Source of the DNA: Staphylococcus epidermidis
GTDB lineage: Bacteria; Bacillota; Bacilli; Staphylococcales; Staphylococcaceae
Reading direction: 5' to 3'
DNA length: 64,000 nt
Assembly: GCF_006742205.1 (NCBI RefSeq)
Contig: NZ_AP019721.1
Location: 744,001 to 808,000 of the forward strand
This document shows, in pieces, positions 1-10,005 of this stretch. The translations under genes and the position numbers were made by a program. Numbering within the stretch: position 1 is the stretch's first letter; each line of letters opens with the position of its first letter. The notes below the pieces were generated by a model. It had not been told where the DNA came from. It ran no database searches and saw nothing but the letters and a program-made list of their open reading frames with translations.

Positions 1-1010
1 GGGGATAAATCAGGTTGTTTAGGTACTAACGTTCTAAATGATAGACCGGCATAATATGGTACCGAATGATTACTTATCAATATTAACTTTTCATTTAGTT
101 CATCCCGATAATCACTTTGTAAAATATGTTTTATTTGCCAAGGGTGAACCATCATTAAATGATAATTTTGTAAATTAAAATCTTCGCCAAATTCTTTTTC
201 TAAGGTTTTAATTAAGTCGGGAAACATTTGCTTTACGGCAACATTGTAATCTACATTCGATGATTGAATACGACTTATACTTTTATGAATAAAAACGGCT
301 CTTAGATGAATAACATTACCAAATTCTGATGAATACATAAAGTTTTCCTCAGCATTCATTCCTTTTCTTAACTTAGCACCAGGATGAAGGGGATGACCTT
401 CGATGACAGATTGTTCGGAACGCAAGTAACTATCATTTGCATTTTTAATAAGGTTATATAATGGCGCTCTTTCATTACGCATCGTATAGTGCTGGAAACT
501 TAAAGCAAAAGTCATATTAGCTGCACTATTATTTAAATCATTTCTAAATTGTACGCTAGCCTCGTTATTTAAGTTTTCATCTTCAATTAATATCCAATCT
601 AATATTTGATTAGGATGTAGTACACGTTCAAAATCATCTTCTTTACTTAGATTCTTAAAATAAAAAGGTCCTTCAACATCAATGCGATCGAATGCATGCA
701 TTCCAGTTATTGGTGCATACAAATAAATATTAGATGTTGGAAAATAGATTTCTAAAATGGCAATCACATTAACTCCGTATCCAGCAAACTGATGTCGATT
801 AAGTATACGACTATGATCGCGACTTTTTACTAAATTCTCCCTATGTAAAGATGTAATTAAACGTTGACTTACTTTATCACGTCCATCTAATAAATGATCA
901 ATATAATTAGAAGACCAATTAGGATTATGATGTTTAAGAAAGTCATATACATTATGTTCATCTTCAGTCATTATTATATTTTGTTTATTTATAAATTGAT
1001 TGAAATTCAT
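1..1010 (-). CDS. sfaD: Staphyloferrin A synthetase SfaD (NIS family), 3' end outside window
   Basis: Only the first ~336 codons are present; the gene runs off the left edge. It belongs to the IucA/IucC family of NRPS-independent siderophore synthetases, which use ATP to join a carboxylate to an amine. The family motif EGHPLHPGAK lies near residues 204-213, and an HPWQ motif follows further on. In S. aureus SfaD joins the first citrate to D-ornithine; I infer the same role from the divergent arrangement with sfaABC. The start is the ATG at 1008-1010, preceded on the minus strand by GAGGTG. The intergenic region shared with sfaA holds a near-consensus Fur box, so both directions are probably repressed by iron. 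Confidence 0.9.
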   Translation of the reverse strand, partial: MNFNQFINKQNIIMTEDEHNVYDFLKHHNPNWSSNYIDHLLDGRDKVSQRLITSLHRENLVKSRDHSRILNRHQFAGYGVNVIAILEIYFPTSNIYLYAPITGMHAFDRIDVEGPFYFKNLSKEDDFERVLHPNQILDWILIEDENLNNEASVQFRNDLNNSAANMTFALSFQHYTMRNERAPLYNLIKNANDSYLRSEQSVIEGHPLHPGAKLRKGMNAEENFMYSSEFGNVIHLRAVFIHKSISRIQSSNVDYNVAVKQMFPDLIKTLEKEFGEDFNLQNYHLMMVHPWQIKHILQSDYRDELNEKLILISNHSVPYYAGLSFRTLVPKQPDLS

Positions 1011-1069
1011 AATTCACCTCTAAAAAATATTTTACAAAAATAAATAACATTTGTATAATCCATATTAAT

Positions 1070-1088
1070 GATAATGATAATTATTATC
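1070..1088. promoter_or_regulatory. Fur box between sfaD and sfaA
   Basis: GATAATGATAATTATTATC matches the 19-base Fur consensus GATAATGATAATCATTATC at 18 of 19 positions. It lies between the divergent sfaD and sfaABC genes and probably gives iron-dependent repression of both. Confidence 0.9.
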
Positions 1089-1112
1089 AATGAAAAAGAC
1101 AGGTGGAATTTG

Positions 1113-2294
1113 ATGGCAAAATATTTCTTTTCCAGTTCTTTTCTGTTATTTTTAGGAAATTGGATTGGTCAAGTGGGTTTAAATTGGTTCGTACTCACAA
1201 CATATCATAATGCTGTATATTTGGGTTTAGTTAATTTCTGTCGTCTTATACCTATTTTACTATTAAGTGTTTGGGCAGGATCCATAGCTGATAAATATGA
1301 CAAAGGGCTTCTGTTACGGATCACTATTACTTCATCATTCATAATTACAGCATTATTGTGTTTACTTACTTATAGTCTTAACAGTATACCGATTTTCATC
1401 ATTCTTTTATATGCAACATTTAGGGGCATACTAAGTGCTGTAGAAACTCCAGTGAGACAAGCAGTTTTACCTGATTTATCTAGTAAAATTTCTACAACTC
1501 AAGCAGTTTCTTTTCATTCGTTCATTATTAATATATGCCGATCAATAGGACCAGCAATAGCAGGTGGATTAATAGCTGTATACCATACACCCACTACATT
1601 TTTAGCTCAAGCAGTGTGCTATTTTATCGCAGCAGTTTTATGTATACCTATTCATTTTGAAGTCATATTAAGTCAAAAAGAAGGAAAAGCACTACCACTT
1701 AAAGTTGTACTAAATTATTTTAAAAGTAATTTAGAAGGTAGTCAGATATTCATTACGTCTATAATTATTATGGCAACAGGCTTTTCTTACACTACAGTTT
1801 TACCAGTATTAACAAACCATATTTTTCCTGGTCAATCGCAAGTGTTTGGTATAGCTATGACTTTTTGTGCGATTGGAGGAATAGTTGCAACAATAGTCTT
1901 ACCATCAATTTTAAAACACTTGAGTACAGTAAAAATGTATTATCTCAGTTCAATATTATTTGGTATAGCTTTACTAGGTATTATCATACATCATTTAGTA
2001 GTTATGTTTATCTGTATTACGTTAATAGGCTTGTTTAGTCAATGGGCTAGAACAACTAATAGAGTTTATTTTCAACATAGTGTAAAGGACTGTGATAGAG
2101 GGAAAGTATTAAGTATTATAATGATGGATCGAGGTATGATTCCGTTAGGTAGTTTAATAATGAGCTTTTTCGCGGATATGTTCGGTATTTTAACTACATT
2201 TACTATTATGGGAATTAGCACTATCAGTATTTCACTCATTTTTTATATCATACAACGTATTTCGAATATGGAGGAGAGCAATAATGAATCATAA
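1113..2294 (+). CDS. sfaA: Staphyloferrin A exporter SfaA (MFS)
   Basis: A 393-residue major facilitator superfamily protein with about 12 hydrophobic segments. The MFS loop motif between the second and third segments is visible (AGSIADKYDKG). In S. aureus SfaA exports newly made staphyloferrin A, and the position at the head of sfaABC supports that role here. The reading frame is open back to an ATG at 1068, but that codon lies against the Fur box and has no ribosome binding site. The ATG at 1113 follows AGGTGG (1101-1106) at good spacing, so I chose it. The 3' end overlaps sfaB by 11 bases, which suggests translational coupling. Confidence 0.88.
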   Translation: MAKYFFSSSFLLFLGNWIGQVGLNWFVLTTYHNAVYLGLVNFCRLIPILLLSVWAGSIADKYDKGLLLRITITSSFIITALLCLLTYSLNSIPIFIILLYATFRGILSAVETPVRQAVLPDLSSKISTTQAVSFHSFIINICRSIGPAIAGGLIAVYHTPTTFLAQAVCYFIAAVLCIPIHFEVILSQKEGKALPLKVVLNYFKSNLEGSQIFITSIIIMATGFSYTTVLPVLTNHIFPGQSQVFGIAMTFCAIGGIVATIVLPSILKHLSTVKMYYLSSILFGIALLGIIIHHLVVMFICITLIGLFSQWARTTNRVYFQHSVKDCDRGKVLSIIMMDRGMIPLGSLIMSFFADMFGILTTFTIMGISTISISLIFYIIQRISNMEESNNES

Positions 2295-4041
2295 GGAATG
2301 GCTTTTAGCTGACAAAAACATCCAATATCGAACGATTAACGCAATGATTAAGGAACATATTGTTTCTGAAGGTATGCGTATTAAAGAAGGTACGTGTAAA
2401 GTTGAAATTTTTCTCAATAATCACCTTTTATCGTTAAAAGTAGCGCGAAAAAGTGCCTTAAAAAGATACGTTTTTACTGGTGACATAGTATTAAAAAATA
2501 AAAAATTGTCTCAATCAATTGAAAGTTTAGAAGAACTTCTTCAAATACTAACGGAAATATTTCATATCAACATTTCAAAACGATTATACGATGAATTAAT
2601 ACATAGTAGGGATAGTTTGTATGAAACGTACAAACATTTTTATAATAGACAAACACTCATTCATCAGAGTATGAAATTTAGTAAATTACCCGATTCTATA
2701 AATTTTATTGCTTGGCTGCAACATTTACAAGATAGTGGTATTACAGATGATTTAAGTTACTCGGAAAGTCTTGTGATAGAAGGGCATCCAACACATCCTT
2801 TAACAAAAACTAAATTGCCTCTCAGTACTAATGAATTGAAACTTTATGCACCAGAATTTGAAAAAGTTATTCCATTAAATATTATGCTTATTGAAAAAAA
2901 TCATGTAGTAACAACAGCAATAAATGATGATCAAAATTTTATTCTAAATCAAGTTATTCCTGAATATCGAGATCGTTTAAAATGCTACCTCGAGCCACTT
3001 CGATTAAATCTTAACGATTACAGAGTGATGTTGATACATCCTTGGCAGTATGATCATACTATCGGCGAACAATTTGAAGAATGGATAGCCAAGAAAATCT
3101 TACTACCTACACCATTTACTGTTGAGTCCAAAGCTACTTTATCATTTAGAACAATGGATTTAATTCATACACCATATCATGTGAAATTGCCAGTAAATGT
3201 TCAAGCTACAAGTGCTGTTAGAACAGTTTCATCAGTTACGACTGTAGATGGTCCTAAGTTAAGCCATGCATTACAAGGATTGCTTCAGGAATTTCCAGAA
3301 CTTCAAGTCGCGATGGAACCTTATGGAGCTTATGCTCACACGGCATCTGATTTATCAAAACAATTAGCGCTTATCATACGTCAAAAACCTACGATATATG
3401 ATTATGGTTGTACAGTTGTAACAGCTAGTTTAGTTAATCCTAATCCAATTGATAATCAGGCAGTTGTAGATAGTTATTTAAAATGGATAGAAAATGAAAT
3501 CACACTTGATCATATTAAGCATTTTATAGCAATTTATACACAAACCTTAGTTACACCGCTTATTGCGTATATTCAAAATTATGGCATAGCACTTGAAGCA
3601 CATATGCAAAATACGATTGTTAATCTTGGACCTAATTATAAAATGAAATTCATTGTACGTGATTTAGGTGGTTCTCGTATAGATTTAAATACACTTAAAC
3701 AGAAAGTTCCTCAAATAGATGTTACAAATGAAAGTCTTATTGCAGATACTATTGAAGAGGTTATTGCTAAATTTCAACATGCAGTTATTCAAAATCAACT
3801 AGCAGAATTGATTCATCATTTTAATCAGTATGATGAAGTAATAGAAGAAGAATTATTTGAAATTGTGCGTGAAGAAATCGAAATGGCAATCGATAATGAC
3901 AAGCCACATGCTGAAAAATTGAAAAAAATATTGTTTGGGTCAACTATCACAGTCAAAGCTTTATTAAGTATGAGAATGGAAAATAAAGTGAAAAAATATT
4001 TAAATACCAAGTTAGATAATCCAATAAAAAAAGAGGTGTAG
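2284..4041 (+). CDS. sfaB: Staphyloferrin A synthetase SfaB (NIS family)
   Basis: A 585-residue IucA/IucC-type siderophore synthetase, a normal length for the family. EGHPTHP lies at residues 166-172, an HPWQ motif near residue 256, and the conserved SFRTMD and AVRTVS segments follow; a ferric iron reductase-like C-terminal region is typical of these enzymes. In S. aureus SfaB adds the second citrate to the citryl-ornithine made by SfaD, giving staphyloferrin A. GAGGAG (2271-2276) precedes the ATG at 2284, which lies inside the end of sfaA. The gene ends three bases before sfaC, consistent with one sfaABC transcript. Confidence 0.9.
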   Translation: MNHKEWLLADKNIQYRTINAMIKEHIVSEGMRIKEGTCKVEIFLNNHLLSLKVARKSALKRYVFTGDIVLKNKKLSQSIESLEELLQILTEIFHINISKRLYDELIHSRDSLYETYKHFYNRQTLIHQSMKFSKLPDSINFIAWLQHLQDSGITDDLSYSESLVIEGHPTHPLTKTKLPLSTNELKLYAPEFEKVIPLNIMLIEKNHVVTTAINDDQNFILNQVIPEYRDRLKCYLEPLRLNLNDYRVMLIHPWQYDHTIGEQFEEWIAKKILLPTPFTVESKATLSFRTMDLIHTPYHVKLPVNVQATSAVRTVSSVTTVDGPKLSHALQGLLQEFPELQVAMEPYGAYAHTASDLSKQLALIIRQKPTIYDYGCTVVTASLVNPNPIDNQAVVDSYLKWIENEITLDHIKHFIAIYTQTLVTPLIAYIQNYGIALEAHMQNTIVNLGPNYKMKFIVRDLGGSRIDLNTLKQKVPQIDVTNESLIADTIEEVIAKFQHAVIQNQLAELIHHFNQYDEVIEEELFEIVREEIEMAIDNDKPHAEKLKKILFGSTITVKALLSMRMENKVKKYLNTKLDNPIKKEV

Positions 4042-4044
4042 TGC

Positions 4045-5106
4045 ATGGCGAATGTTCGTGTCAATTTATCTAAAATTAAATATAATGCCAAAGTACTTCA
4101 ATCGTTATTAGAACGTAGACATATCCATTTCACACCAGTAATTAAATGTGTCGCAGGGGATAAACGTATTGTATCAAGTATTAAGTCTTTAGGAATTACT
4201 CATTTTGCTGAATCAAGACTAGATAACATTGAACAACTCAAAGATTTAGATATTACATTTACATTGTTACGACCTACTGTTGAAGCAGATTTGGAAAAGA
4301 TGATTTCAAGAGTAGAAATGAGTATCCAAACTGAATTAACCACAATCAAAAAACTTAATACGTTAGCAAAATCACTTGATATTAAACATCAAATCATGCT
4401 AATGGTTGACTGGAAAGATGGTAGAGAAGGGGTCTTGACCTATGATGTGGTGCGTTATGTTCAAGAAGTACTTAGATTATCTCACATACAACTTGTTGGC
4501 TTGGCATTTAATTTTATGTGCTTTAAATCAGAAGCACCCAATGAAAAAGATGTTCGTATGATAAACAAATTCATACATAATGTAGAAAACGAAACTCATT
4601 TTAAGTTTAGAATTATTTCAGGTGGAAATTCGAGTATGTTACCTCAAACACTGTACAATCATTTAGATAAAATCAATGATCTTCGTATAGGGGAGGCATT
4701 ATTAAGGGGTATAGATACGACGACAAATCATTCAATTAATAGCTTATATCAAAATGCGATAGTATTAGAAGCAGAAATTATAGAGATAAAACCACGTCTA
4801 TATCAAAAAAATAATCAATCTTATTTACAAGCTATAGTAGATATCGGTTATTTAGATACGTTTATTGAGGGGATAAAACCTCTTGGGAATGATATAAGAA
4901 TATTAGGTGCATCAAGTGATCATTTGATGATTGATTTAAATAACCAAGATCATTATCAAATCGGTGATAAACTTCAATTTAGCTTGAATTATGAAGCACT
5001 GTCTCAGAGCATGTATATGAAAAATTTAACTAAGTTATATAGTAGTGATTCAAAAATAGAATCCCTTGTTCAGAACTTCGATATGCCTATATATTCCCAG
5101 TGCTAA
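4045..5106 (+). CDS. sfaC: PLP-dependent racemase SfaC (probable ornithine racemase)
   Basis: A 353-residue fold-type III PLP enzyme of the alanine racemase-like N-terminal family. The likely PLP lysine is K34, in the PVIKCVAGD segment after the first strand. Staphyloferrin A contains D-ornithine, so a role in making D-ornithine is a reasonable inference; this is the assignment usually given to SfaC but it is not shown by the sequence alone. AGAGGTG (4032-4038) precedes the ATG at 4045, which follows the sfaB stop by three bases. I see no strong terminator before htsA. Confidence 0.85.
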   Translation: MANVRVNLSKIKYNAKVLQSLLERRHIHFTPVIKCVAGDKRIVSSIKSLGITHFAESRLDNIEQLKDLDITFTLLRPTVEADLEKMISRVEMSIQTELTTIKKLNTLAKSLDIKHQIMLMVDWKDGREGVLTYDVVRYVQEVLRLSHIQLVGLAFNFMCFKSEAPNEKDVRMINKFIHNVENETHFKFRIISGGNSSMLPQTLYNHLDKINDLRIGEALLRGIDTTTNHSINSLYQNAIVLEAEIIEIKPRLYQKNNQSYLQAIVDIGYLDTFIEGIKPLGNDIRILGASSDHLMIDLNNQDHYQIGDKLQFSLNYEALSQSMYMKNLTKLYSSDSKIESLVQNFDMPIYSQC

Positions 5107-5241
5107 TAGTTCTTATTTACCTTTAACTCAACGCACCGTCTCAAATTAAATTTGATAGGTTTTACTTATTAAAAACCAGCATTTTTTGTAAACATCATTT
5201 GTTCAGAATTGGATTAATTATGAAAATAATAAAATAAGTTA

Positions 5242-5270
5242 TTGACATTGAGAATCGTTATCAATAAACT
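5242..5270 (+). promoter_or_regulatory. htsA promoter with overlapping Fur box
   Basis: A TTGACA -35 element (5242-5247) and a TAAACT -10-like element (5265-5270) are separated by 17 bases. GACATTGAGAATCGTTATC (5244-5262) matches the Fur consensus at 15 of 19 positions and covers the -35 and spacer. This arrangement fits Fur repression of htsABC by blocking RNA polymerase. Confidence 0.8.
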
Positions 5271-5307
5271 AATAATGTAAGCATATACATATTAAGGAGT
5301 GGAATCA

Positions 5308-6303
5308 GTGAGAGGTTTAAAAATTTTAAGTGTAATTGGCTTATTGTTTGTTTTAATTGCAACTGCAGCATGTGGAAATAATAGTTCAAGTAACTCAAGT
5401 AAAGAGTCATCAAAAGATGGAGTTGAAATCAAGCACGAAGAAGGTACTACGAAAGTACCTAAACACCCTAAACGTGTTGTTGTTCTTGAGTATTCATTTG
5501 TTGATGCGTTAGTTGCTTTAGATGTTAAACCTGTTGGGATAGCGGATGATAACAAAAAAAATCGTATTATTAAACCATTAAGAGATAAAATTGGAAAATA
5601 CACTTCTGTAGGAACACGTAAGCAACCTAACTTAGAAGAAATCAGTAAACTTAAACCAGATTTAATTATTGCTGATAATAATAGACACAAAGGTATTTAT
5701 AAAGACTTAAATAAAATTGCTCCTACGATTGAACTGAAAAGTTTCGATGGAGATTATAATGAAAATATTGATGCTTTTAAAACAATTTCAAAAGCTTTAG
5801 GTAAAGAAGAAGAAGGTAAAAAACGCTTAGAAGAACACGATAAGAAAATTGAAGAATATAAAAAAGAAATAACTATGGATAAAAATCAAAAGGTATTGCC
5901 TGCAGTAGCTGCTAAATCAGGTTTGCTTGCTCATCCAAGCAACTCTTATGTTGGTCAATTCCTAAGTCAACTAGGTTTTAAAGAAGCATTAAGTGATGAT
6001 GTTACTAAAGGTTTAAGTAAGTATCTTAAAGGACCTTACTTACAAATGAACACTGAAACTTTATCTCAAGTGAATCCTGAGCGTATGTTCATAATGACAA
6101 ACAAAGCAAGTTCTAACGAACCTTCACTAAAAGAACTAGAAAAAGATCCTGTATGGAAGAAATTAAACGCTGTGAAAAATCAACGTGTTGATATTTTAGA
6201 CCGTGACTTATGGGCAAGATCACGTGGTTTAATTTCTTCAGAAGAAATGGCAAAAGAACTTGTTGAATTATCTAAGAAAGATAGTAAAAAAGATAATAAG
6301 TAA
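5308..6303 (+). CDS. htsA: Ferric staphyloferrin A binding lipoprotein HtsA
   Basis: A 331-residue class III (FhuD/BtuF-like) substrate-binding lipoprotein. The N-terminus has a short basic region, a hydrophobic core and a TAAC lipobox with the lipidated Cys at residue 22. A Ser/Lys-rich linker leads to the binding fold ([19 protein letters not shown]). HtsA binds Fe-staphyloferrin A on the outer face of the membrane. I chose the GTG at 5308: AAGGAG (5294-5299) lies upstream at good spacing, whereas the in-frame GTG at 5299 overlaps that site. It is followed 11 bases later by htsB. The Fur box upstream predicts induction under iron limitation. Confidence 0.92.
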   Translation: MRGLKILSVIGLLFVLIATAACGNNSSSNSSKESSKDGVEIKHEEGTTKVPKHPKRVVVLEYSFVDALVALDVKPVGIADDNKKNRIIKPLRDKIGKYTSVGTRKQPNLEEISKLKPDLIIADNNRHKGIYKDLNKIAPTIELKSFDGDYNENIDAFKTISKALGKEEEGKKRLEEHDKKIEEYKKEITMDKNQKVLPAVAAKSGLLAHPSNSYVGQFLSQLGFKEALSDDVTKGLSKYLKGPYLQMNTETLSQVNPERMFIMTNKASSNEPSLKELEKDPVWKKLNAVKNQRVDILDRDLWARSRGLISSEEMAKELVELSKKDSKKDNK

Positions 6304-6314
6304 GGTGGAAAACA

Positions 6315-7346
6315 ATGACTATGGTGAATAAAGATAGTCAATCCGCTATTGAACAAAAAAAGAAAAAGCGCACTACACTCACTTTTATTGTGGGTGTGTG
6401 CCTTCTTTTTATTTCAGTATATTTGAATTTAGCGATTGGTTCTTCAAAAATACAATTTAATGATATTTTAAGTTATGTAACTGGACACACGAATACAAAG
6501 GCAACTTTCTTAATACACAATGTACGTATGCCAAGAATGTTAGCTGGTTTAATTATTGGTGGCGCTTTAGCAATTGCAGGTTTATTGATGCAAGCAATTA
6601 CCAAAAATCCTTTGGCTTCACCACAGATTTTTGGTGTGAATGCAGGTGCTTCCTTCGTTATTGTACTTATAACTGTACTTATACCATCACTAGGCTCTTA
6701 CTCTACAATTTTAGCGATAATTGGTGCCTTCTTAGGAGGTTTTACTGTTTATACATTGTCTGGCTCTACTAAGTCGATTACACCGATTAAATTAGCACTT
6801 GCAGGTATGGCTATTCATCTGTTCTTTAGTAGTATGACTCAAGGTATAATTATTTTAAATGAAGATTCTAATGATACAGTGATGTTCTGGTTAGTTGGTT
6901 CATTAGCCGGTATAAAATGGCAACAGATTATATTCATCTTACCATTTTTACTCCTTGCTATTTTTGTGACCATATTTATGGGAAGACAATTAACTATATT
7001 AGAGTTAGGTGATGATATTGCCAGAGGATTAGGACAAAGAACAGAAATCGTCAGAATGATTGTTGGAATATTGGTCGTTGTTCTTGCTGGTGTTTCTGTT
7101 TCTATTGCTGGGCCTATAGGATTTGTAGGTTTGATAGTTCCACACATAGTGAAAAGATATATAAATAAAAATTATGTATTGATGATACCTTTAACATTTA
7201 TATTCGGCGCTACTTTATTACTTATTTCTGATGTATTGTGTCGCTTAATTACTTATCCATTCGAATCGCCAGTAGGTATTGTTACATCATTTGTTGGTGC
7301 TTTTTACTTCTTATTCATAACTGTTAGAGGGGTGAATCGCATATGA
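6315..7346 (+). CDS. htsB: Siderophore ABC permease HtsB (FecCD family)
   Basis: A 343-residue polytopic membrane protein of the FecCD/BtuC permease family, with 9-10 hydrophobic segments expected for this fold. Family signatures are visible: GLLMQAITKNPLASPQIFG near residues 91-109, and GPIGFVGLIVPHI in the cytoplasmic region that contacts the ATPase. It forms the membrane channel with HtsC for Fe-staphyloferrin A. AGGTGGA precedes the ATG at 6315. The stop overlaps the htsC start by four bases (ATGA). No ATP-binding subunit follows in this locus. Confidence 0.92.
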   Translation: MTMVNKDSQSAIEQKKKKRTTLTFIVGVCLLFISVYLNLAIGSSKIQFNDILSYVTGHTNTKATFLIHNVRMPRMLAGLIIGGALAIAGLLMQAITKNPLASPQIFGVNAGASFVIVLITVLIPSLGSYSTILAIIGAFLGGFTVYTLSGSTKSITPIKLALAGMAIHLFFSSMTQGIIILNEDSNDTVMFWLVGSLAGIKWQQIIFILPFLLLAIFVTIFMGRQLTILELGDDIARGLGQRTEIVRMIVGILVVVLAGVSVSIAGPIGFVGLIVPHIVKRYINKNYVLMIPLTFIFGATLLLISDVLCRLITYPFESPVGIVTSFVGAFYFLFITVRGVNRI

Positions 7347-8308
7347 TTAAACAAAACCTGAAGATGCGCTATACCATTGTCTTACTGTTATTAATTTTTA
7401 GTACAATCTTTAGTCTATGTATAGGATCAGTAATGATTAATCCTATTCATGCAGTTACAGGCTTCTTTTTACACAATGACTTTATTTTAAATGAATATCG
7501 AATTCCTAGAACACTTTTAGGATTACTTATAGGCAGTAGTTTAGCTATTTCTGGCTCGGTGATACAAGGGGTTATAAGAAATCCACTTGCTTCACCTGAT
7601 GTTATTGGAATAACAAAAGGGGCAAGTTTAGCAGCAGTAATGATCATAATGATATTTCCATCAGCACCTCTATTTGTTCTTCCTTTAGGTTCATTTATCG
7701 GTGCTTTGACAATAAGTATTATTCTTTCAGTTCTTATTTCAAAATTTGATGTAAAGGGATCAAAATTAGCATTGATAGGTTTAGCGATAGGTGCAATTTG
7801 TACGGCCATTGTCCAATTCTTGCTTATACGTAATCCTCTTGATGCAAATAATGCGTTATTATGGTTGACTGGTAGTTTATACGGTCATAATATAGTCAAT
7901 TTTTATAGTTTATTACCATGGTTTATTATCACTGTACCTATAGTATTGTTATTAGGGTATCAACTTGATATTTTAAATTTAGGTGATCATGTAGCCATTG
8001 CACTAGGAGCACGTGTAAAAATCTTAAAAATGATTTTACTTGTATTAGCAGTAATGTTAGCAGGTGCTTCCATTGCGGTAGTAGGGGGTATTAGTTTTTT
8101 AGGTCTTATAGCACCTCATATTGCACGTCAACTTGTCGGCCATAAAAATATACATGTTATAATCATGTCAGGTTTGGTAGGAGCAATATTATTAACTTTT
8201 GGTGATGGTTTAGCAAGAGGTATACAACCTCCTCTTGATATTCCTGTAGGTGTTGTAATAGCAATTATAGGCGCACCTTATTTCTTATTTTTATTACGTA
8301 AGATGTAG
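7343..8308 (+). CDS. htsC: Siderophore ABC permease HtsC (FecCD family)
   Basis: A 321-residue FecCD-family permease, the partner of HtsB. It repeats the same signatures: IQGVIRNPLASPDVIG in the first third and GGISFLGLIAPHIARQL in the last third. The ATG at 7343 lies within the end of htsB, so the two are probably translated together in equal amounts. A strong stem-loop follows about 40 bases after the stop. Because no ATPase gene is here, the transporter must borrow one encoded elsewhere; FhuC plays that part in S. aureus. Confidence 0.92.
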   Translation: MIKQNLKMRYTIVLLLLIFSTIFSLCIGSVMINPIHAVTGFFLHNDFILNEYRIPRTLLGLLIGSSLAISGSVIQGVIRNPLASPDVIGITKGASLAAVMIIMIFPSAPLFVLPLGSFIGALTISIILSVLISKFDVKGSKLALIGLAIGAICTAIVQFLLIRNPLDANNALLWLTGSLYGHNIVNFYSLLPWFIITVPIVLLLGYQLDILNLGDHVAIALGARVKILKMILLVLAVMLAGASIAVVGGISFLGLIAPHIARQLVGHKNIHVIIMSGLVGAILLTFGDGLARGIQPPLDIPVGVVIAIIGAPYFLFLLRKM

Positions 8309-8346
8309 TAAATTTGATAGTTTCAATATCGTATTTTTTAGTTATA

Positions 8347-8386
8347 GAGCCTGATACATTACAAATTAATGTACAGGCTCTTATTG
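8347..8386 (+). terminator. Terminator of htsABC
   Basis: GAGCCTG...CAGGCTC stem of 13 pairs with one bulged base (8347-8380), with a 7-base loop, followed by a short T-rich stretch. Confidence 0.75.
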
Positions 8387-8604
8387 ATGTCACAATATCA
8401 TTTTGATGGCCCATTAAAAAATAAAAATATAAATCATATACGAATAGAACTGCTTAAATGAAAAAGAGTTAAAATGGATTTGCTAAAAGTTAATAAATAG
8501 CGTATAGTGTTCTTTACGTAATTATTCAAAATAATGCATATATATAATGTGATATACTTTAAATTACATATGGATATAAAAAGATAGAAATGGATTGAAT
8601 ATAT

Positions 8605-9978
8605 ATGAATGGATTTAAAAAAGTTGACATAGTAAGAGGTAGAATTAAATTTATCACTATGTCATTGTTAGGGATTATATTATTTTTAGTTCCTATACCA
8701 GTCGTTCAAGATGGAAAGCAGCAAACGACACTTCCTATAGCTTTTTTAGCTGGTTTATTAAAAGATTGGCTTGGTGGTATCATGCCAATTTTAATTGTAA
8801 CCATCATAACTGTATCAGGTATTTTAACAATATTATGCTCTACAATTTATAAAAATAAATTAAATCCTCAAGGTTTAATGAGCAGTGCTTTCAACGTTAA
8901 AATAGGATGGCTTGTTTTGAGAGTATTAGCTGTCTTCTTTTCTTGGTTAACATTTTTAAATATTGGACCTGAAATGATTAAATCTGAAGATACAGGTGGA
9001 TTAGTATTTTCAAGTTTATTACCTACTCTTGTAGCAGTATTTTTATTTGCTGCAATCTTTTTACCTTTATTAATGGAGTATGGTCTATTAGAATTACTTG
9101 GACCCATCTTTAGACCTATCATGCGACCTTTGTTTACTTTACCTGGTAGATCGACAGTTGATAATCTAGCTTCATTTATAGGTGATGGTACAGTTGGTGT
9201 TTTAATTACTAGTAGACAATATGGTGAAGGATATTACTCTAGAAGAGAAGCAACAGTAATATCCACAACCTTTAGTGTTGTATCTATTACGTTCGCTATT
9301 GTCATTGCCGAAACAATTAGAATGCAAGATCAATTTTTCTATTTTTATTTAACAGTTGTCATTTCATGCTTAATTGCAGCAATGATTATGCCAAGAATTT
9401 GGCCACTTAAAAATATTCCTGACGAATATGCTAAAGAAGTAAGTGAAGAGGCTCGTAATGAACAGCTACCAGAAGGCAAAACAGCATTAAAATATGGTTT
9501 TGATTTAGCAACTGAAGTTGGAATTAAATCGCCAGGGTTTAAAGAATTTTTAATTTCAGGTTTTAAAACAGTTGTAGATATGTGGTTTGTAATTTTACCA
9601 GTTGTTATGAGTATAGGAACAATAGCTACCATTATTGCTAACTACACGCCTGTTTTTGAAATTATAGGAAAACCATTTGTTCCAGTACTAGAATTGTTAC
9701 AAATTCCAGAAGCACATGAAGCATCACAAACAATTTTAATTGGGTTTGCCGATATGTTCTTACCTTCAATTCTTATTGAAGGGGTTCAAAATGATGTAAC
9801 ACGTTTTGTAATTGGAGCATTGAGTATCTCACAACTTGTGTATTTATCTGAAGTAGGCGGCGTGATTCTTGGTTCTAAAATTCCAGTTAGTATAAGTAAA
9901 TTATTTATGATTTTTTTAATTCGTACTATCATTACGCTTCCAATAATTGCTTTATTAGCGCATTTATTTATCGGATAA
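8605..9978 (+). CDS. YjiH-family membrane protein with nucleoside-recognition (gate) domains
   Basis: A 457-residue integral membrane protein with about 9-11 hydrophobic segments. It resembles the YjiH family, which carries two nucleoside-recognition gate domains; a conserved polar segment (FIGDGTVGVLITSRQYGEGYY) lies near residues 191-211, and a second related region (GFADMFLPSILIEGV) near residues 381-395. The substrate is unknown; a transport role is only inferred from the fold. The ATG at 8605 has a weak ribosome binding site, so the start is less certain than most. It stands alone: the htsABC terminator is upstream and a repeat-like hairpin region is downstream. Confidence 0.75.
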   Translation: MNGFKKVDIVRGRIKFITMSLLGIILFLVPIPVVQDGKQQTTLPIAFLAGLLKDWLGGIMPILIVTIITVSGILTILCSTIYKNKLNPQGLMSSAFNVKIGWLVLRVLAVFFSWLTFLNIGPEMIKSEDTGGLVFSSLLPTLVAVFLFAAIFLPLLMEYGLLELLGPIFRPIMRPLFTLPGRSTVDNLASFIGDGTVGVLITSRQYGEGYYSRREATVISTTFSVVSITFAIVIAETIRMQDQFFYFYLTVVISCLIAAMIMPRIWPLKNIPDEYAKEVSEEARNEQLPEGKTALKYGFDLATEVGIKSPGFKEFLISGFKTVVDMWFVILPVVMSIGTIATIIANYTPVFEIIGKPFVPVLELLQIPEAHEASQTILIGFADMFLPSILIEGVQNDVTRFVIGALSISQLVYLSEVGGVILGSKIPVSISKLFMIFLIRTIITLPIIALLAHLFIG

Positions 9979-10005
9979 AAGATATACTCATTTTTAATTT
10001 AGTGA

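Noticed and set aside
1068..1112. Longer sfaA start at 1068
   Set aside because: It overlaps the Fur box and has no ribosome binding site, while ATG 1113 follows AGGTGG.
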